DNA of 34,310 nt from positions 1-34,310 of the forward strand of contig WQSX01000030.1 of assembly GCA_009787625.1 (NCBI GenBank), read 5' to 3'. Below are positions 1 through 8,480 of the stretch, piece after piece. The stretch comes from Oscillospiraceae bacterium. GTDB taxonomy: Bacteria > Bacillota > Clostridia > Oscillospirales > Oscillospiraceae. Numbering within the stretch: position 1 is the first letter of the stretch; every line of letters begins with the position of its first letter. The position numbers were made by a program, and so were the translations under genes. The notes under the pieces are model-generated. The model made no database searches. It had not been told where the DNA came from and worked only from the letters and a program-made list of their open reading frames with translations.

Positions 1-13
1 TAGAAACTCATGA

Positions 14-45
14 AAAGGGAGACTGCGCAAACGTGGTCTCCCTTT
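14..45 (+). terminator. Intercistronic hairpin upstream of malF
   Basis: A perfect 10-bp stem (AAAGGGAGAC at 14-23 pairs with GTCTCCCTTT at 36-45) with a 12-nt loop sits 33 bases upstream of the malF start. Only a short T stretch follows, so it would be a weak terminator. In maltose-type operons the binding-protein gene usually precedes malF, and a partial terminator or mRNA-stabilising hairpin at this spot is common. That role is inferred, because the upstream gene lies outside the window. Confidence 0.6.
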
Positions 46-78
46 CAGAAATCTTTCATAAATAAGGGGATGTGCATA

Positions 79-1539
79 ATGACAGGAACATTAGCCCGCG
101 TCGAGAAAATTAACCCATTTGTGAGTTTTCTAAACTTCTTTAGAGGAGTTGCTGTTGCTTTTGCAAAGGGCGACTTTTTTGTTAAACTATCCGTGCTTAT
201 TATGGGTGCGGGTTATTTTCGTAGAAAACAAATCATAAAAGGCATTTTAGTGACGCTGTTTCAGGTAGTTATAATACTATTTGCTATTACTTTTGCAGCT
301 CATTATATTGAAAGGTTGCCGACACTCGGAACGGTTGAGTTTGAGACTGTTTTTAACCCCGCAACCATGAGAAATGAAGTCAACGATTTCGACCACTCTT
401 TTCTGATATTACTGTTTGGAATAAGCTCAATAATTGTACTGCTTGCTGCTTTTTTTATTTATCTACGCAACATAATAAATGTCCACGCTTTACAGGTAAA
501 AGCAGAAAAAGGCGAACACATCCCTACATTTATAGAAGATGTTAAATCAGCCGGAGACAAGCGTTTTCACATAACATTGTTATCACTCCCATGTCTGGGC
601 GTTGTCATCTTTACTATAATTCCGCTCACTGTACTTATCGCAGTTGCATTTACAAGCTACGACCAACATCATATGCCGCCTGCTTCTCTTTTTACATGGG
701 TAGGGCTAAGTAATTTCCGTGAACTATTTGGTGGTGGAGCTGTAGGAGCAAATTTTGGATATGCATTTGGTAGAGTGCTTTCATGGACTCTTATATGGGC
801 TTTCTTAGCTACATTCAGTAACTTTTTTCTTGGAATGTTTCTTGCCTCATTTATTAATAATGACAAAACAAAACTTAAAAGAATGTGGCGGACGATTTTT
901 GTTGTCACCATTGCGGTTCCGCAGTTTGTAACATTGCTCGTTATTAGGAGCTTATTTGCTCAAACGGGGTTCGTAAATTTCTTTGCCTCTGATATAGGCT
1001 TGACACAGTGGCTGATTGATATTGGACTGGTACCTCAGCACCTCACATTCATTCCATTTTTCAATCATCCGATGTGGGCAAGAGCAATGATTGTTCTTAC
1101 AAATATTTGGATTGGTGTGCCGTTTACAATGCTGATAGCAACAGGAGTTCTCATGAACATACCAAAGGATCTGTATGAAAGCGCAAGGATAGACGGTGCA
1201 AGCCCATTTAAACAATTTATATATATTACGATGCCGTATATGCTCTTTGTGACGGCACCGTTCCTCGTCACACAGGTTATTCATAATTTTAATAACTTTA
1301 ATGTCATTTTCCTACTGACCAATGATGTCTACCGAACTACCGACCTCGCTATGTCGCGAGCGAATGCCAACGAGGTGGATTTATTGGTAACGTGGCTGTA
1401 TAGGCTTACTCAGGATCAATGGAATTACCGAATGGCATCTACCATAGGTATAATGGTGTTTATAGTGTGTGCAATTATAACCCTTGTTGCCTTTAATGTG
1501 ATTATCAATCGTAATAAGGAGGATAAGTTTCAGTTATGA
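79..1539 (+). CDS. malF: Maltose/maltodextrin-type ABC transporter permease MalF
   Basis: Integral membrane permease of a carbohydrate ABC importer (MalF family), which pairs with the MalG-like protein that follows to form the channel for a periplasmic-type binding protein. The ATG at 79 is chosen because AAGGGG (64-69) lies nine bases upstream; an in-frame ATG at position 10 would put the hairpin at 14-45 inside the gene. The resulting protein has 486 residues. Hydrophobic segments occur near the N-terminus and repeatedly from about residue 165 on. The cytoplasmic EAA loop that docks on the ATPase reads ESARIDGASPFKQF, about 100 residues from the C-terminus. The extra N-terminal segments and long first half are typical of MalF rather than of shorter sugar permeases. 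The stop overlaps malG by 4 bases. The substrate is inferred from family resemblance; other oligosaccharides are possible. Confidence 0.88.
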   Translation: MTGTLARVEKINPFVSFLNFFRGVAVAFAKGDFFVKLSVLIMGAGYFRRKQIIKGILVTLFQVVIILFAITFAAHYIERLPTLGTVEFETVFNPATMRNEVNDFDHSFLILLFGISSIIVLLAAFFIYLRNIINVHALQVKAEKGEHIPTFIEDVKSAGDKRFHITLLSLPCLGVVIFTIIPLTVLIAVAFTSYDQHHMPPASLFTWVGLSNFRELFGGGAVGANFGYAFGRVLSWTLIWAFLATFSNFFLGMFLASFINNDKTKLKRMWRTIFVVTIAVPQFVTLLVIRSLFAQTGFVNFFASDIGLTQWLIDIGLVPQHLTFIPFFNHPMWARAMIVLTNIWIGVPFTMLIATGVLMNIPKDLYESARIDGASPFKQFIYITMPYMLFVTAPFLVTQVIHNFNNFNVIFLLTNDVYRTTDLAMSRANANEVDLLVTWLYRLTQDQWNYRMASTIGIMVFIVCAIITLVAFNVIINRNKEDKFQL

Positions 1540-2393
1540 TTAGTAAAGTTTTAAAAGGTGCTTCCTTTACGCTACGCCATCTGTTTTTAGCTATTTTAGC
1601 ATTGATATGGCTTATTCCTATAATCTGGCTTGTTCTCAACTCATTTTCAGAGTTTCAAGGCATGAACGCGAGAAGATTTATGCCTGAGCAATTTACTTTA
1701 ACGGCATACAGGCTTCTTTTGTTTGATCCATACGATACTGTTGCACAGTTTCCGACATGGTTTATGAATACTCTTCAGATTGCACTCTTATCCGGTTTTA
1801 TTGCCAGTATATTTGTGCTTTGCGTGAGTTACGCCATGAGCCGTATGCGTTTTAAAGGTCGCAGAACTCTTATGAGTTTAAGTGTAATTATTGGTCTGTT
1901 CCCCGGACTTTTAGCTATGATAGCCGTGTATTTTGTACTGCAAGCATTCGGGCTTACAAATAGCCACATTGGCCTTGTTTTGGTTTATTCAGGCAGTTCC
2001 GGTCTTGGCTTCTTGATAGCGAAGGGCTTTTTTGACACAATATCAGAAACTTTAAGTGAAGCGGCGCGGCTTGACGGTGCTACGGAATCACAAATATTCC
2101 GCTTGATTATCATGCCGCTCTCAAAGCCCATTATTGTATATACCGTAATCGCTGCATTTTTGGTACCGTGGATGGACTTTATGTTTGCAAACATCATGAT
2201 TACATCAGGTATCGCTACAGATTGGACTGTTGCCATAGGTCTGTTCCGAATGATTGACCGCGCTCTAATAAACACCCACTTCGCACGCTTCGCCGCAGGG
2301 GGTGTGATTGTATCAATCCCGATTTCTGTGCTGTTTGTCATCATGCAGAAGTTCTACGTTGAGGGCATAACCGGCGGTTCAACTAAGGGGTAA
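1536..2393 (+). CDS. malG: Maltose/maltodextrin-type ABC transporter permease MalG
   Basis: Second permease subunit of the same sugar importer, 285 residues, the normal size for MalG-type proteins. It has about six membrane segments, and the ATPase-docking EAA loop reads EAARLDGATESQIFRLI near residue 177. Translation is coupled to malF through an ATGA overlap, with AAGGAGG about 13 bases upstream of the start. No ATPase gene follows, as is common in Firmicutes, where a shared MsmK-type ATPase serves several importers. The gene is the last of its operon: the next gene lies on the opposite strand beyond a large inverted repeat. Confidence 0.88.
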   Translation: MISKVLKGASFTLRHLFLAILALIWLIPIIWLVLNSFSEFQGMNARRFMPEQFTLTAYRLLLFDPYDTVAQFPTWFMNTLQIALLSGFIASIFVLCVSYAMSRMRFKGRRTLMSLSVIIGLFPGLLAMIAVYFVLQAFGLTNSHIGLVLVYSGSSGLGFLIAKGFFDTISETLSEAARLDGATESQIFRLIIMPLSKPIIVYTVIAAFLVPWMDFMFANIMITSGIATDWTVAIGLFRMIDRALINTHFARFAAGGVIVSIPISVLFVIMQKFYVEGITGGSTKG

Positions 2394-2402
2394 GGTGGTG
2401 CG

Positions 2403-2551
2403 AAGCCAAAAGGCAGTCTAAAAATAAAAGCACCACTCAGCCGCCTCTTTGCCACTAATGCATGTACCTTTTTCTAGGTTTCTTGGCTTTCTTATACTGG
2501 CTTTTCTGATGTCGGTCGGGTTGCTTTTATTTTTAGACCGCCTTTTGGCTT
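2403..2551. repeat. 30-bp inverted repeat flanking 89 bp, between convergent genes
   Basis: Positions 2403-2432 and 2522-2551 are inverted copies differing at one base in 30, separated by 89 bp. The arms begin AAGCCAAAAGGC and end TAAAAGCA. The repeat lies between malG and the convergent zinc-ribbon gene, so it could serve as a long bidirectional terminator. The large spacer and near-perfect terminal arms also fit a miniature transposable element of about 149 bp. No target-site duplication is obvious. Confidence 0.75.
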
Positions 2552-2579
2552 TTGGTACTGCACAAAAAAGCACCGCAAC

Positions 2580-2930
2580 TCACCCGGTACGATTAGAGCC
2601 AAGCACAAAAGTGACAATCATCATGATGACCAATACCAGCGCACAGAGAACGCCCACACCTATAAGACAGCCTCTTTGAATTGACTCATCAGAAATAGAG
2701 TCTTCATCAGAGAATTTGACCGTTTCGGCTGAGTCGTTTTCAGACTCTTCATCTTCTTCCTCATCCTCATAATCAGGAGCAGGTGGCGGGAGCTCCTGCT
2801 CATCTTGAGGCTCTTCAAGAGGGAGCTCGGGGAGCTCTTCATCTATATCATAGAGATACCCGCAATTTGGGCAAACCAAATCCTCGGGGGGAAATTCAAA
2901 ACCACATTGCGGGCAATTGACTAGAGGCAT
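2580..2930 (-). CDS. Zinc-ribbon protein with acidic linker and C-terminal membrane anchor
   Basis: Small protein of 116 residues. The N-terminus carries a zinc ribbon: CPQCGFEFPPEDLVCPNCG, two CxxC knuckles at residues 6-24. A strongly acidic, proline-rich linker (about residues 30-80) follows, then one hydrophobic segment near the C-terminus (about 87-110). Such tail-anchored zinc-ribbon proteins are frequent in Clostridia and have no assigned activity. It lies 38 bases downstream of the cysteine-synthase-like gene on the same strand and is probably co-transcribed with it. No function can be assigned. Confidence 0.7.
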   Translation of the reverse strand: MPLVNCPQCGFEFPPEDLVCPNCGYLYDIDEELPELPLEEPQDEQELPPPAPDYEDEEEDEESENDSAETVKFSDEDSISDESIQRGCLIGVGVLCALVLVIMMIVTFVLGSNRTG

Positions 2931-2968
2931 ATAGGTTACCGGTACCTTTCTGAAATCTCACATTTACA

Positions 2969-3922
2969 TTAAAACAGCGAAGTGCTTATATACTTAAGTC
3001 CGCAGTCGTTAATCACAACACCGACTTTTTTGCCTTTCATTTCGCCGTCGAGCAGCCGAACTGCGGCGGCTACATTGGCACCTGATGAGAAGCCTGCAAA
3101 GACTCCTTCGATAGCCGCTAAATCGCGGGTCATCTTCACAACCTCATCATCGCAGACAATGACTGAGCCGTCAATGGTGGCGGGATCTACATTTGAGACG
3201 CACTTGGCGTAACCACCGCCCTGAATGCTGTGCATTGCCCCCTCTTCCATTTCCGCGCCATAATAGGCACATCCGCGCGGCTCAACGGCATAACACTTAA
3301 TCAAAGGGTTGTGACTCTTAAAAACTCCGGAATAGCCGGCAAAAGTGCCACCGGTGCCGATAAAATCAGCAAAAGCATCAAGCTCGCCGCCAAGCTGCGT
3401 CCACATCTCTTCGGCAGCGGGTCTTTGAGCAGTGGAGTTGTCAAGGTTGTAAAACTGATTTATTAAATAGGCACCTGTTTCCTCAACAATCCTCTCTGCC
3501 TCTTTTTCAACGAGCATGAGGTCGTCGTTGGAGACCTTGCCCTTGACAGAGTTCGGTGCTTGGTCGACCAGAACAATCTCGCCGCCGAACGCCTGAATCA
3601 TTTTAACACGCTCTATGGAGTTTCCCTTAGACATGCAACATATAAACCGATAGCCCTTTGCAGCGCAGACCAGAGCGAGCCCTGTGCCTGTGTTGCCGCT
3701 GGTGACCTCTAAAACAGGTTGACATTTTTTCAGGAGCCCTTTTTCCTCTGCGGCTTCAATCATGCCGAGGGCAATCCTGTCTTTCTTACTAAAACTGGGG
3801 TTCATATGCTCCAGTTTAGCATAAATCTCCCCATCAACATTGTATTTTTTTGTCAGCCTGTCAAGTCTAAGCAAGGGCGTATTACCTATAGCTTCCGCAA
3901 TGCTTGTGATATAGTGGGACAT
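2969..3922 (-). CDS. cysK: Cysteine synthase-family PLP enzyme
   Basis: Fold-type II PLP enzyme of the O-acetylserine sulfhydrylase/cystathionine beta-synthase family, 317 residues from the chosen start. GGAGG lies seven bases before the second ATG (3922), and an upstream ATG at 3928 would sit only one base from it, so 3922 is preferred. Visible features: substrate-entry motif GNTPLLRL (13-20), PLP lysine in SKKDR (K47), substrate loop TSGNTG (74-79) and phosphate-binding loop GTGGT. The C-terminal motif reads DCGLKYIST where the family usually has SGERYLST, so Cys replaces the Ser that contacts the pyridine nitrogen. The family gives cysteine from O-acetylserine and sulfide, but relatives make other amino acids, so the product is uncertain. 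The symbol is a family guess. Confidence 0.75.
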   Translation of the reverse strand: MSHYITSIAEAIGNTPLLRLDRLTKKYNVDGEIYAKLEHMNPSFSKKDRIALGMIEAAEEKGLLKKCQPVLEVTSGNTGTGLALVCAAKGYRFICCMSKGNSIERVKMIQAFGGEIVLVDQAPNSVKGKVSNDDLMLVEKEAERIVEETGAYLINQFYNLDNSTAQRPAAEEMWTQLGGELDAFADFIGTGGTFAGYSGVFKSHNPLIKCYAVEPRGCAYYGAEMEEGAMHSIQGGGYAKCVSNVDPATIDGSVIVCDDEVVKMTRDLAAIEGVFAGFSSGANVAAAVRLLDGEMKGKKVGVVINDCGLKYISTSLF

Positions 3923-3972
3923 AGACATACCTCCGTACAATTACCCAACTTTTTACATATTCACGTATACTG

Positions 3973-4001
3973 ATGATACCGTATTTTTCGGAAATATGCA
4001 A
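3973..4001 (-). promoter_or_regulatory. SigmaA-type promoter for the cysK-like gene
   Basis: Reading on the minus strand, TTGCAT (3996-4001) is followed after exactly 17 bases by TATCAT (3973-3978), about 50 bases upstream of the chosen start. Good match and spacing for a housekeeping promoter. Confidence 0.55.
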
Positions 4002-4009
4002 TGATAAAC

Positions 4010-4474
4010 TTAGGCTTTATTCTTCATAGATCTGTCTATGTCGCGGTTACTGCTTTTCTCAGCCTCAACATCACGTTTATCGTGAAGTTTCTTACCGCGG
4101 GCAAGCCCGATTTCGATTTTAACTAAAGAATTCTTAAAGTAGACAGCGAGCGGAATCAAAGCAAGTCCATCTTGCTTAATGCGCCCGTAGAGCCTATTGA
4201 TTTCTTTTTTATGCATGAGAAGTTTTTTTGGGCGAAGTGGGTCGCGGTTGAAAATGTTACCCTTTTCATAGGGGCTGATGTGCATACCACGCGCAAAAAG
4301 CTCGCCGTCTTTGACCATACAAAACGCCTCTTTGAGGTTAATGTTACCCTGCCTGATAGACTTAACTTCAGTACCAAAAAGCTCAACACCCGCTTCAAAT
4401 TTTTCCAAAATGAAGTAGTCATGATAAGCCTTCTTATTAAACGCAATCTGTTTTGTACCGAGTTTTTTTGCCAC
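4010..4474 (-). CDS. smpB: SsrA (tmRNA)-binding protein SmpB
   Basis: Partner of tmRNA in trans-translation, which rescues ribosomes stalled on broken mRNA. The start is the GTG at 4474, preceded by AAGGAG at a spacing of seven. The longer open frame running back to the pheT stop has no support, and the family begins near (M)AKKLGTKQIAFNKKAYHDY, exactly here. The protein has 154 residues, the normal size. The core shows the family motifs GVELFGTEVKSIRQGNINL, then HISPYEKGN, then DPLRPKKLLMHKKEI and a basic C-terminal tail (ARGKKLHDKRD) that reaches into the ribosomal A site. It follows pheT on the same strand after a 123-base gap. The tmRNA gene itself is not in the window. Confidence 0.95.
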   Translation of the reverse strand: MAKKLGTKQIAFNKKAYHDYFILEKFEAGVELFGTEVKSIRQGNINLKEAFCMVKDGELFARGMHISPYEKGNIFNRDPLRPKKLLMHKKEINRLYGRIKQDGLALIPLAVYFKNSLVKIEIGLARGKKLHDKRDVEAEKSSNRDIDRSMKNKA

Positions 4475-4508
4475 TGAAATGCTCCTTATATCCGCATGTG
4501 AGGGGCAA

Positions 4509-4571
4509 TTTGCTACGCGTTTTGCGAGCCATCGGGATCTACACCGCTGCTTCGCAAAAAGACTACGCAAA
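4509..4571 (-). repeat. Imperfect inverted repeat in the pheT-smpB gap
   Basis: TTTGCTACGCGTTTTGCGA (from 4509) and, inverted, the segment 4549-4571 pair over TTTGC and TTTTGCGA with a central internal loop. The hairpin lies in the 123-base gap upstream of smpB. No T-run follows. It could be a leader structure or processing site; no known family is recognised. Confidence 0.35.
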
Positions 4572-4597
4572 CAGCCACCACCTGCTACATCTTTCAA

Positions 4598-7057
4598 CTA
4601 CTTCCGCGTCTCTGCTCCAAGCACTTTTGACAGCCTCTTTACGACAGCGTTTGCACAGCTTTCAATATCATCGGAAGTGAGTGTCTTTTTATCGGAGCCG
4701 ATTAGAAGCCTGAGCGTGATAGACTTCTTGCCTTCGGGGATTTGTTTGCCTTTGTATTCCTCGAAAAATGACACGTTTTTGAGCAAATTATCAGGACCTG
4801 CCTTGCCTGCGGCAGTTCGTGCAATTTCGCTCCACTTTGTTTCTGAGTCAAAAAGTAATGAAACATCATACTCGTTCATCGGGTACTCAGGAATCTGCTC
4901 AAACTTATTAGCCCTTGACGGTAGTGGTACGAGCGAATCAAGGTCTAACTCAAAGAGCATAACCGAGGCAGTTTTTACACCGCAACCCAGTGCCGCTTTT
5001 TGTGACAAAATAGCCATGTTGCCGATACACTTGTCACCGAGCTTAATATTTTGCCAGACGATATCATCAGCCCAAAACGGCTTACTGTCTTGACTGAGAC
5101 TTAGTGGCTCTAAGTGAACATGACGTGCCATAGATTCAATAATGCCCTTCGCCTGTCTATAAATCTTCTCAAAATCCTCACGCGGAGCAACAAATGCACC
5201 TGCAATGGATCTGCACTGGCGGGGGAGCTTTTCCCGCTCATCATACTCAGATGAGAATTCTGAGTTAAAATAGACCTGTGCAGACTCAAAAATGGAAAAC
5301 TCGTTGAAGTAACGAAGATTATCAGAAACAGCCTTGCAAAGACCCGGCAAGAGCGACGACCGCAGAAATCTCTCGTTAGCCGACGGCGGAGCAGAAAGCT
5401 CAAGCATACCGTCCAAGCTACCTAAAACAGCAGTGATGTACTCCTCGGAAACCCAAGGATATGTGTAGACCTCAGTCATACCACAGCGAAACGCGAGATA
5501 TTCACGGATTTTCCTGTCATTATCTACTTTTGTTTGGTTGATAGCGCTGTCAAAAGCCGTCAAAATAGGAGTAGCCTCAAAGTTTTCAAGCCCATGGATT
5601 CTGGTAACTTCCTCCATGATATCCTCAGCGATGGAAATATCACCCGTAGACCTCCAAGTCGGTGCAACCAGATTCATGGCATCGCCTGAGAAAGTGACTT
5701 TAAAACCAAGGAGTCCGAGCTTATCGGCAAGCTCATTATTTTCGATGGTTTTACCAAGCCTGCGCTTTAGCCACTCAAGTGAAACCGTGACTTCGGCATT
5801 TTTAAGAGGCGTGGGATAATTGTCATGAAACGCCGTGACAGCCATCTCAGGGAAAGCATCTGCAAACATTTTCATGGACATAGCGAGTGCGATGTCCACT
5901 CGCTGTGGGTCAATTGCCTTCTCAAAGCGAGTAGCCGCCTCAGTTCTAACCTCATGGCGCATGGAAGTGCGCCTCACGCTGAGTGCGTTGAAGTTTGCTA
6001 TCTCTAAAATAATATCCTTAGTGTCGGGAAGTATGGAATCTTTACTGCCACCCATGACACCTGCAAGCGCGATTGCCTCTTTTTGGTCAGCAATTACAAG
6101 GTCTTCATGGGTGAGCTTTAGCTCCATTCCATTGAGAAGAGCAAGCTTTTCTTCATCATTAGCACGGCGAATGACGATGTTTCCATCAACCACATTTGAA
6201 TCAAACGCATGAGTTGGTTGCCCTGTTGCGAGCATTACATAGTTTGTGATGTCCACAATAGCGTCAATCGGACGCATACCCACACGCCAAATACGGCTTT
6301 GAATCTCAAACGGAGCAGGCTTGACGGAGACAGCCTCAATCTTAGCACCGATGTAGCGCGCGCAAAGCTCCGAATCGTCAATGATAATCTCAAAATCAGA
6401 GCCACTGCGACTCAAAACACTCTCAGGCGGTGAGTAAGGCTCAATTTCTTTGAGCGGGAATCCGTATATTGCTGAAATCTCTCTTGCGATTCCGTAGTGC
6501 CCCCACAAATCAGGGCGGTTGGTGAGTGATTTATTGTCAATCTCCAAAATAATATCGTCCAAACCGAGCGCAGTGGCAAGCGAGGTGCCGGCAGACGCAT
6601 CAAAAGCGGACAAATCAACAATCGTATGCTCGTCTTCATAGGGGAAAAGGTCAAAAATTCCAATCTCAGAGGACGAACAAATCATGCCGTAACTCTCAAT
6701 GCCTCGAACCTTCGCCTTTTTAAGCTCAATCAAATCGCCTTCACCATGCCAGCGCACAAATGATCCCGGACGAGCAACAGCAACTTTCATATCCTTATAC
6801 AAATTAGTGCCACCGCAAACGATTTCCTTGATGTCCTCGTCGCCGACATCAACATGGCACAAAACAAGTTTATCAGCATCAGGGTGAGGCAAAATTTCAT
6901 TCACAACACCAACAACCATTTTCTCAAAATCAAGGCTCAAATCAACCATTCCCTCAACTTCAACAGTAGACATAGTGAGGTCATAGGCAAGTTTTTTGAG
7001 GTCAAAATCATCAGGTAGAGTGACATAATCTTTTATCCAATTTAATGATAGTTTCAT
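4598..7057 (-). CDS. pheT: Phenylalanyl-tRNA synthetase beta subunit
   Basis: Beta chain of the alpha2-beta2 phenylalanine-tRNA ligase, 819 residues, usual for bacteria. The start MKLSLNWIKDYV is characteristic. Domains in order: N-terminal strand and tRNA-binding OB fold (about 40-150, with LPHPDADKLVLCHVDVG and the CGGTN motif), the B3/B4 editing domain (about 210-400, with DITNYVMLATGQPTHAFD and ALAGVMGG), B5, the catalytic-like core, and the C-terminal ferredoxin-like anticodon-binding domain (PEYPMNEYDVSLLFD to the end). It begins 12 bases after pheS, with GGGGGG as ribosome-binding site seven bases before the ATG, and is co-transcribed with pheS. Confidence 0.96.
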   Translation of the reverse strand: MKLSLNWIKDYVTLPDDFDLKKLAYDLTMSTVEVEGMVDLSLDFEKMVVGVVNEILPHPDADKLVLCHVDVGDEDIKEIVCGGTNLYKDMKVAVARPGSFVRWHGEGDLIELKKAKVRGIESYGMICSSSEIGIFDLFPYEDEHTIVDLSAFDASAGTSLATALGLDDIILEIDNKSLTNRPDLWGHYGIAREISAIYGFPLKEIEPYSPPESVLSRSGSDFEIIIDDSELCARYIGAKIEAVSVKPAPFEIQSRIWRVGMRPIDAIVDITNYVMLATGQPTHAFDSNVVDGNIVIRRANDEEKLALLNGMELKLTHEDLVIADQKEAIALAGVMGGSKDSILPDTKDIILEIANFNALSVRRTSMRHEVRTEAATRFEKAIDPQRVDIALAMSMKMFADAFPEMAVTAFHDNYPTPLKNAEVTVSLEWLKRRLGKTIENNELADKLGLLGFKVTFSGDAMNLVAPTWRSTGDISIAEDIMEEVTRIHGLENFEATPILTAFDSAINQTKVDNDRKIREYLAFRCGMTEVYTYPWVSEEYITAVLGSLDGMLELSAPPSANERFLRSSLLPGLCKAVSDNLRYFNEFSIFESAQVYFNSEFSSEYDEREKLPRQCRSIAGAFVAPREDFEKIYRQAKGIIESMARHVHLEPLSLSQDSKPFWADDIVWQNIKLGDKCIGNMAILSQKAALGCGVKTASVMLFELDLDSLVPLPSRANKFEQIPEYPMNEYDVSLLFDSETKWSEIARTAAGKAGPDNLLKNVSFFEEYKGKQIPEGKKSITLRLLIGSDKKTLTSDDIESCANAVVKRLSKVLGAETRK

Positions 7058-7069
7058 ATATATTCCCCC

Positions 7070-8107
7070 CTACTTAAACTGCCCAAGAAATCGAAGGTCG
7101 GCGCTTCGGAGTAGCCTGATATCGTTGATTTCATATCGCATCATGACAAGGCGGTCAAGCCCGACATTCACATAAAAACCTGTATACTCGTTCGGGTCAA
7201 GTCCCGCACTGCGGAGGACATTCGGGTGCGGAGTGCCACCGGGCATAAGCTCCACCCAACCGACCTGATTGCAGACACTGCAACCATCGCCGTTACACAC
7301 AAGACAACCCATGTCAATCTCAAAGCCGGGCTCAACAAACGGGAAAAATCCCACACGCATACGCACGGGAACCTCGCGCCCGAACACCTTAGACAAAATG
7401 CTCTGAATCATGATTTTACCGGAAGAAAACGTAAAATCCTTGTCAACAATGAGTGCTTCATACTGCGTAAAAGAACGCTCATGCCTGGCATCAGTTGACT
7501 CGTTGCGGTAAACACTGCCGGGATAGACAAAACGATATGGCGGCTTATGCGTCTGCATATAGCGAACACTTGCGCCCGTGAGGTGAGTCCTCATGCAAAG
7601 CCTGTCGCCACCACCTGCATTATCGTGTCCTGCGAGCCAATAAGTGTCCATACTCTCACGCGCAGGGTGCGATGGCGGGAAGTTTAGATTGTCAAAATTG
7701 TAAAGCTCACTGGTGATTTCATTTTCCTGAAAAATCTCAAAACCCATTGAGCGGAATGTATCATTTAAGTCGTAGCACATCTGCGTGATGGGGTGGAGTG
7801 CCCCCGCATGTGGCATAATGCCCGGTACACTGAGGTCAAAATCGGGAGAAATCTCAGATGCCTTGAGCATTATCTCCTCTCTGCGTGCCTCAACAAGTGC
7901 CGAAAGATGGTTTTTCAGCTCATTAGCTGCCCGCCCTGCCTCCGCACGGAGAGAAGCTTCAAGCTTAGGTATCTCCCTCAAAAGCTCGGTTATAGCGCCT
8001 TGCTTGCCGAGAAAATGAGCCTTAACGTCCTGCAATGCCGCAACAGTAGCAGAATCCTTTATCCTCTGCTCACCTTCAAGAAGTATCTTATCAATTATGT
8101 CTTTCAC
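7070..8107 (-). CDS. pheS: Phenylalanyl-tRNA synthetase alpha subunit
   Basis: Catalytic alpha chain of phenylalanyl-tRNA synthetase (class II aminoacyl-tRNA synthetase). The GTG at 8107 is chosen because AGGGGG lies seven bases upstream; the open frame continues 13 codons further with no ribosome-binding site. The product has 345 residues, beginning with the N-terminal coiled-coil arm. Motif 2 is visible as YRNESTDARHERSFTQYEA. The phenylalanine-binding region GFFPFVEPGFEID and the glycine-rich motif 3 near GFYVNVGLDRLVMMRY follow. A CLVCNGDGCSVCNQVGW cysteine insertion suggests a bound zinc, as in several Clostridia. First gene of the pheST unit. Confidence 0.96.
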   Translation of the reverse strand: MKDIIDKILLEGEQRIKDSATVAALQDVKAHFLGKQGAITELLREIPKLEASLRAEAGRAANELKNHLSALVEARREEIMLKASEISPDFDLSVPGIMPHAGALHPITQMCYDLNDTFRSMGFEIFQENEITSELYNFDNLNFPPSHPARESMDTYWLAGHDNAGGGDRLCMRTHLTGASVRYMQTHKPPYRFVYPGSVYRNESTDARHERSFTQYEALIVDKDFTFSSGKIMIQSILSKVFGREVPVRMRVGFFPFVEPGFEIDMGCLVCNGDGCSVCNQVGWVELMPGGTPHPNVLRSAGLDPNEYTGFYVNVGLDRLVMMRYEINDIRLLRSADLRFLGQFK

Positions 8108-8136
8108 TCTGATTCCCCCTAGAATTAATGACGAAA

Positions 8137-8165
8137 AGTTTATCACAAATCACGCAGGTTTGCAA
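8137..8165 (-). promoter_or_regulatory. pheST promoter
   Basis: On the minus strand TTGCAA (8160-8165) and TAAACT (8137-8142) are separated by 17 bases, about 30 bases upstream of the pheS GTG. The leader is too short for a T-box riboswitch, so pheST here is apparently not under tRNA-sensing control, unlike in many Firmicutes. Confidence 0.6.
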
Positions 8166-8174
8166 TTTATTTTA

Positions 8175-8245
8175 TTGTTATTCAGATAGAGGTCGGGTAT
8201 AATGAGGGAAGAAAAGCATCTTTTCGATGAAAATTATAAGAGGTG
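8175..8245 (+). promoter_or_regulatory. Duplicated promoter/leader, copy A
   Basis: TTGTTA (8175-8180) and TATAAT (8198-8203), 17 bases apart, are followed by the hairpin GAAAAGCATCTTTTC (8211-8225) at the expected transcription start, then TTATAAGAGGTG. The arrangement recurs at 10625-10695 with identical spacing (43 bases from the -10 to the ribosome-binding site in both). It drives the acetyltransferase remnant. Confidence 0.7.
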
Positions 8246-8253
8246 GGGTGAAT

Positions 8254-8397
8254 ATGTTCAAAATTCGATATGTTGCAGAGATAGATAAAGAATTTTGGTT
8301 TAAATTTGATGATTCTCACTTTCGGGAACATGAATTTGAATTAAAAGTTCGTCATAAACAAGGGTACATTATTTGTAATGGCGAACACCCCATATAA
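8254..8397 (+). pseudogene. Truncated GNAT-type acetyltransferase remnant
   Basis: A 47-codon reading frame starts at ATG 8254 behind the GAGGTGGGG ribosome-binding site and stops at TAA 8395-8397. The peptide (IRYVAEIDKEFWFKFDD, then FELKVRHKQGYIICNGEHPI) resembles the first strand and helix of GNAT acetyltransferases, in which a RxKQGYvl..d..PIG segment leads into the acetyl-CoA core. Here it ends exactly before that core, so the protein cannot be active. Downstream, the same frame continues open for about 36 codons (ISPEKFNRLRQGNVRVV) with no GNAT resemblance, suggesting a deletion that joined unrelated sequence. The promoter and ribosome-binding site are intact. Family assignment is from memory of the N-terminal pattern. 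Confidence 0.55.
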
Positions 8398-8480
8398 ACA
8401 ACCATTGGAAATATTTCTCCAGAAAAATTTAATAGGCTAAGGCAGGGGAATGTACGTGTGGTTGTGTCCACCCCTAAAAC

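Noticed and set aside
2449..2679. Hydrophobic 76-codon plus-strand frame from a TTG
   Set aside because: It runs through the right arm of the 30-bp inverted repeat and then antisense to the zinc-ribbon gene, with no ribosome-binding site. Chance frame.
4475..4597. N-terminal extension of SmpB to 195 residues
   Set aside because: The family starts at AKKLGTKQ, the GTG at 4474 has a good ribosome-binding site, and the extension is Cys/Arg-rich with no similarity to SmpB.
8108..8200. T-box riboswitch upstream of pheS
   Set aside because: The promoter lies about 30 bases before the start and no specifier hairpin or T-box sequence is present.
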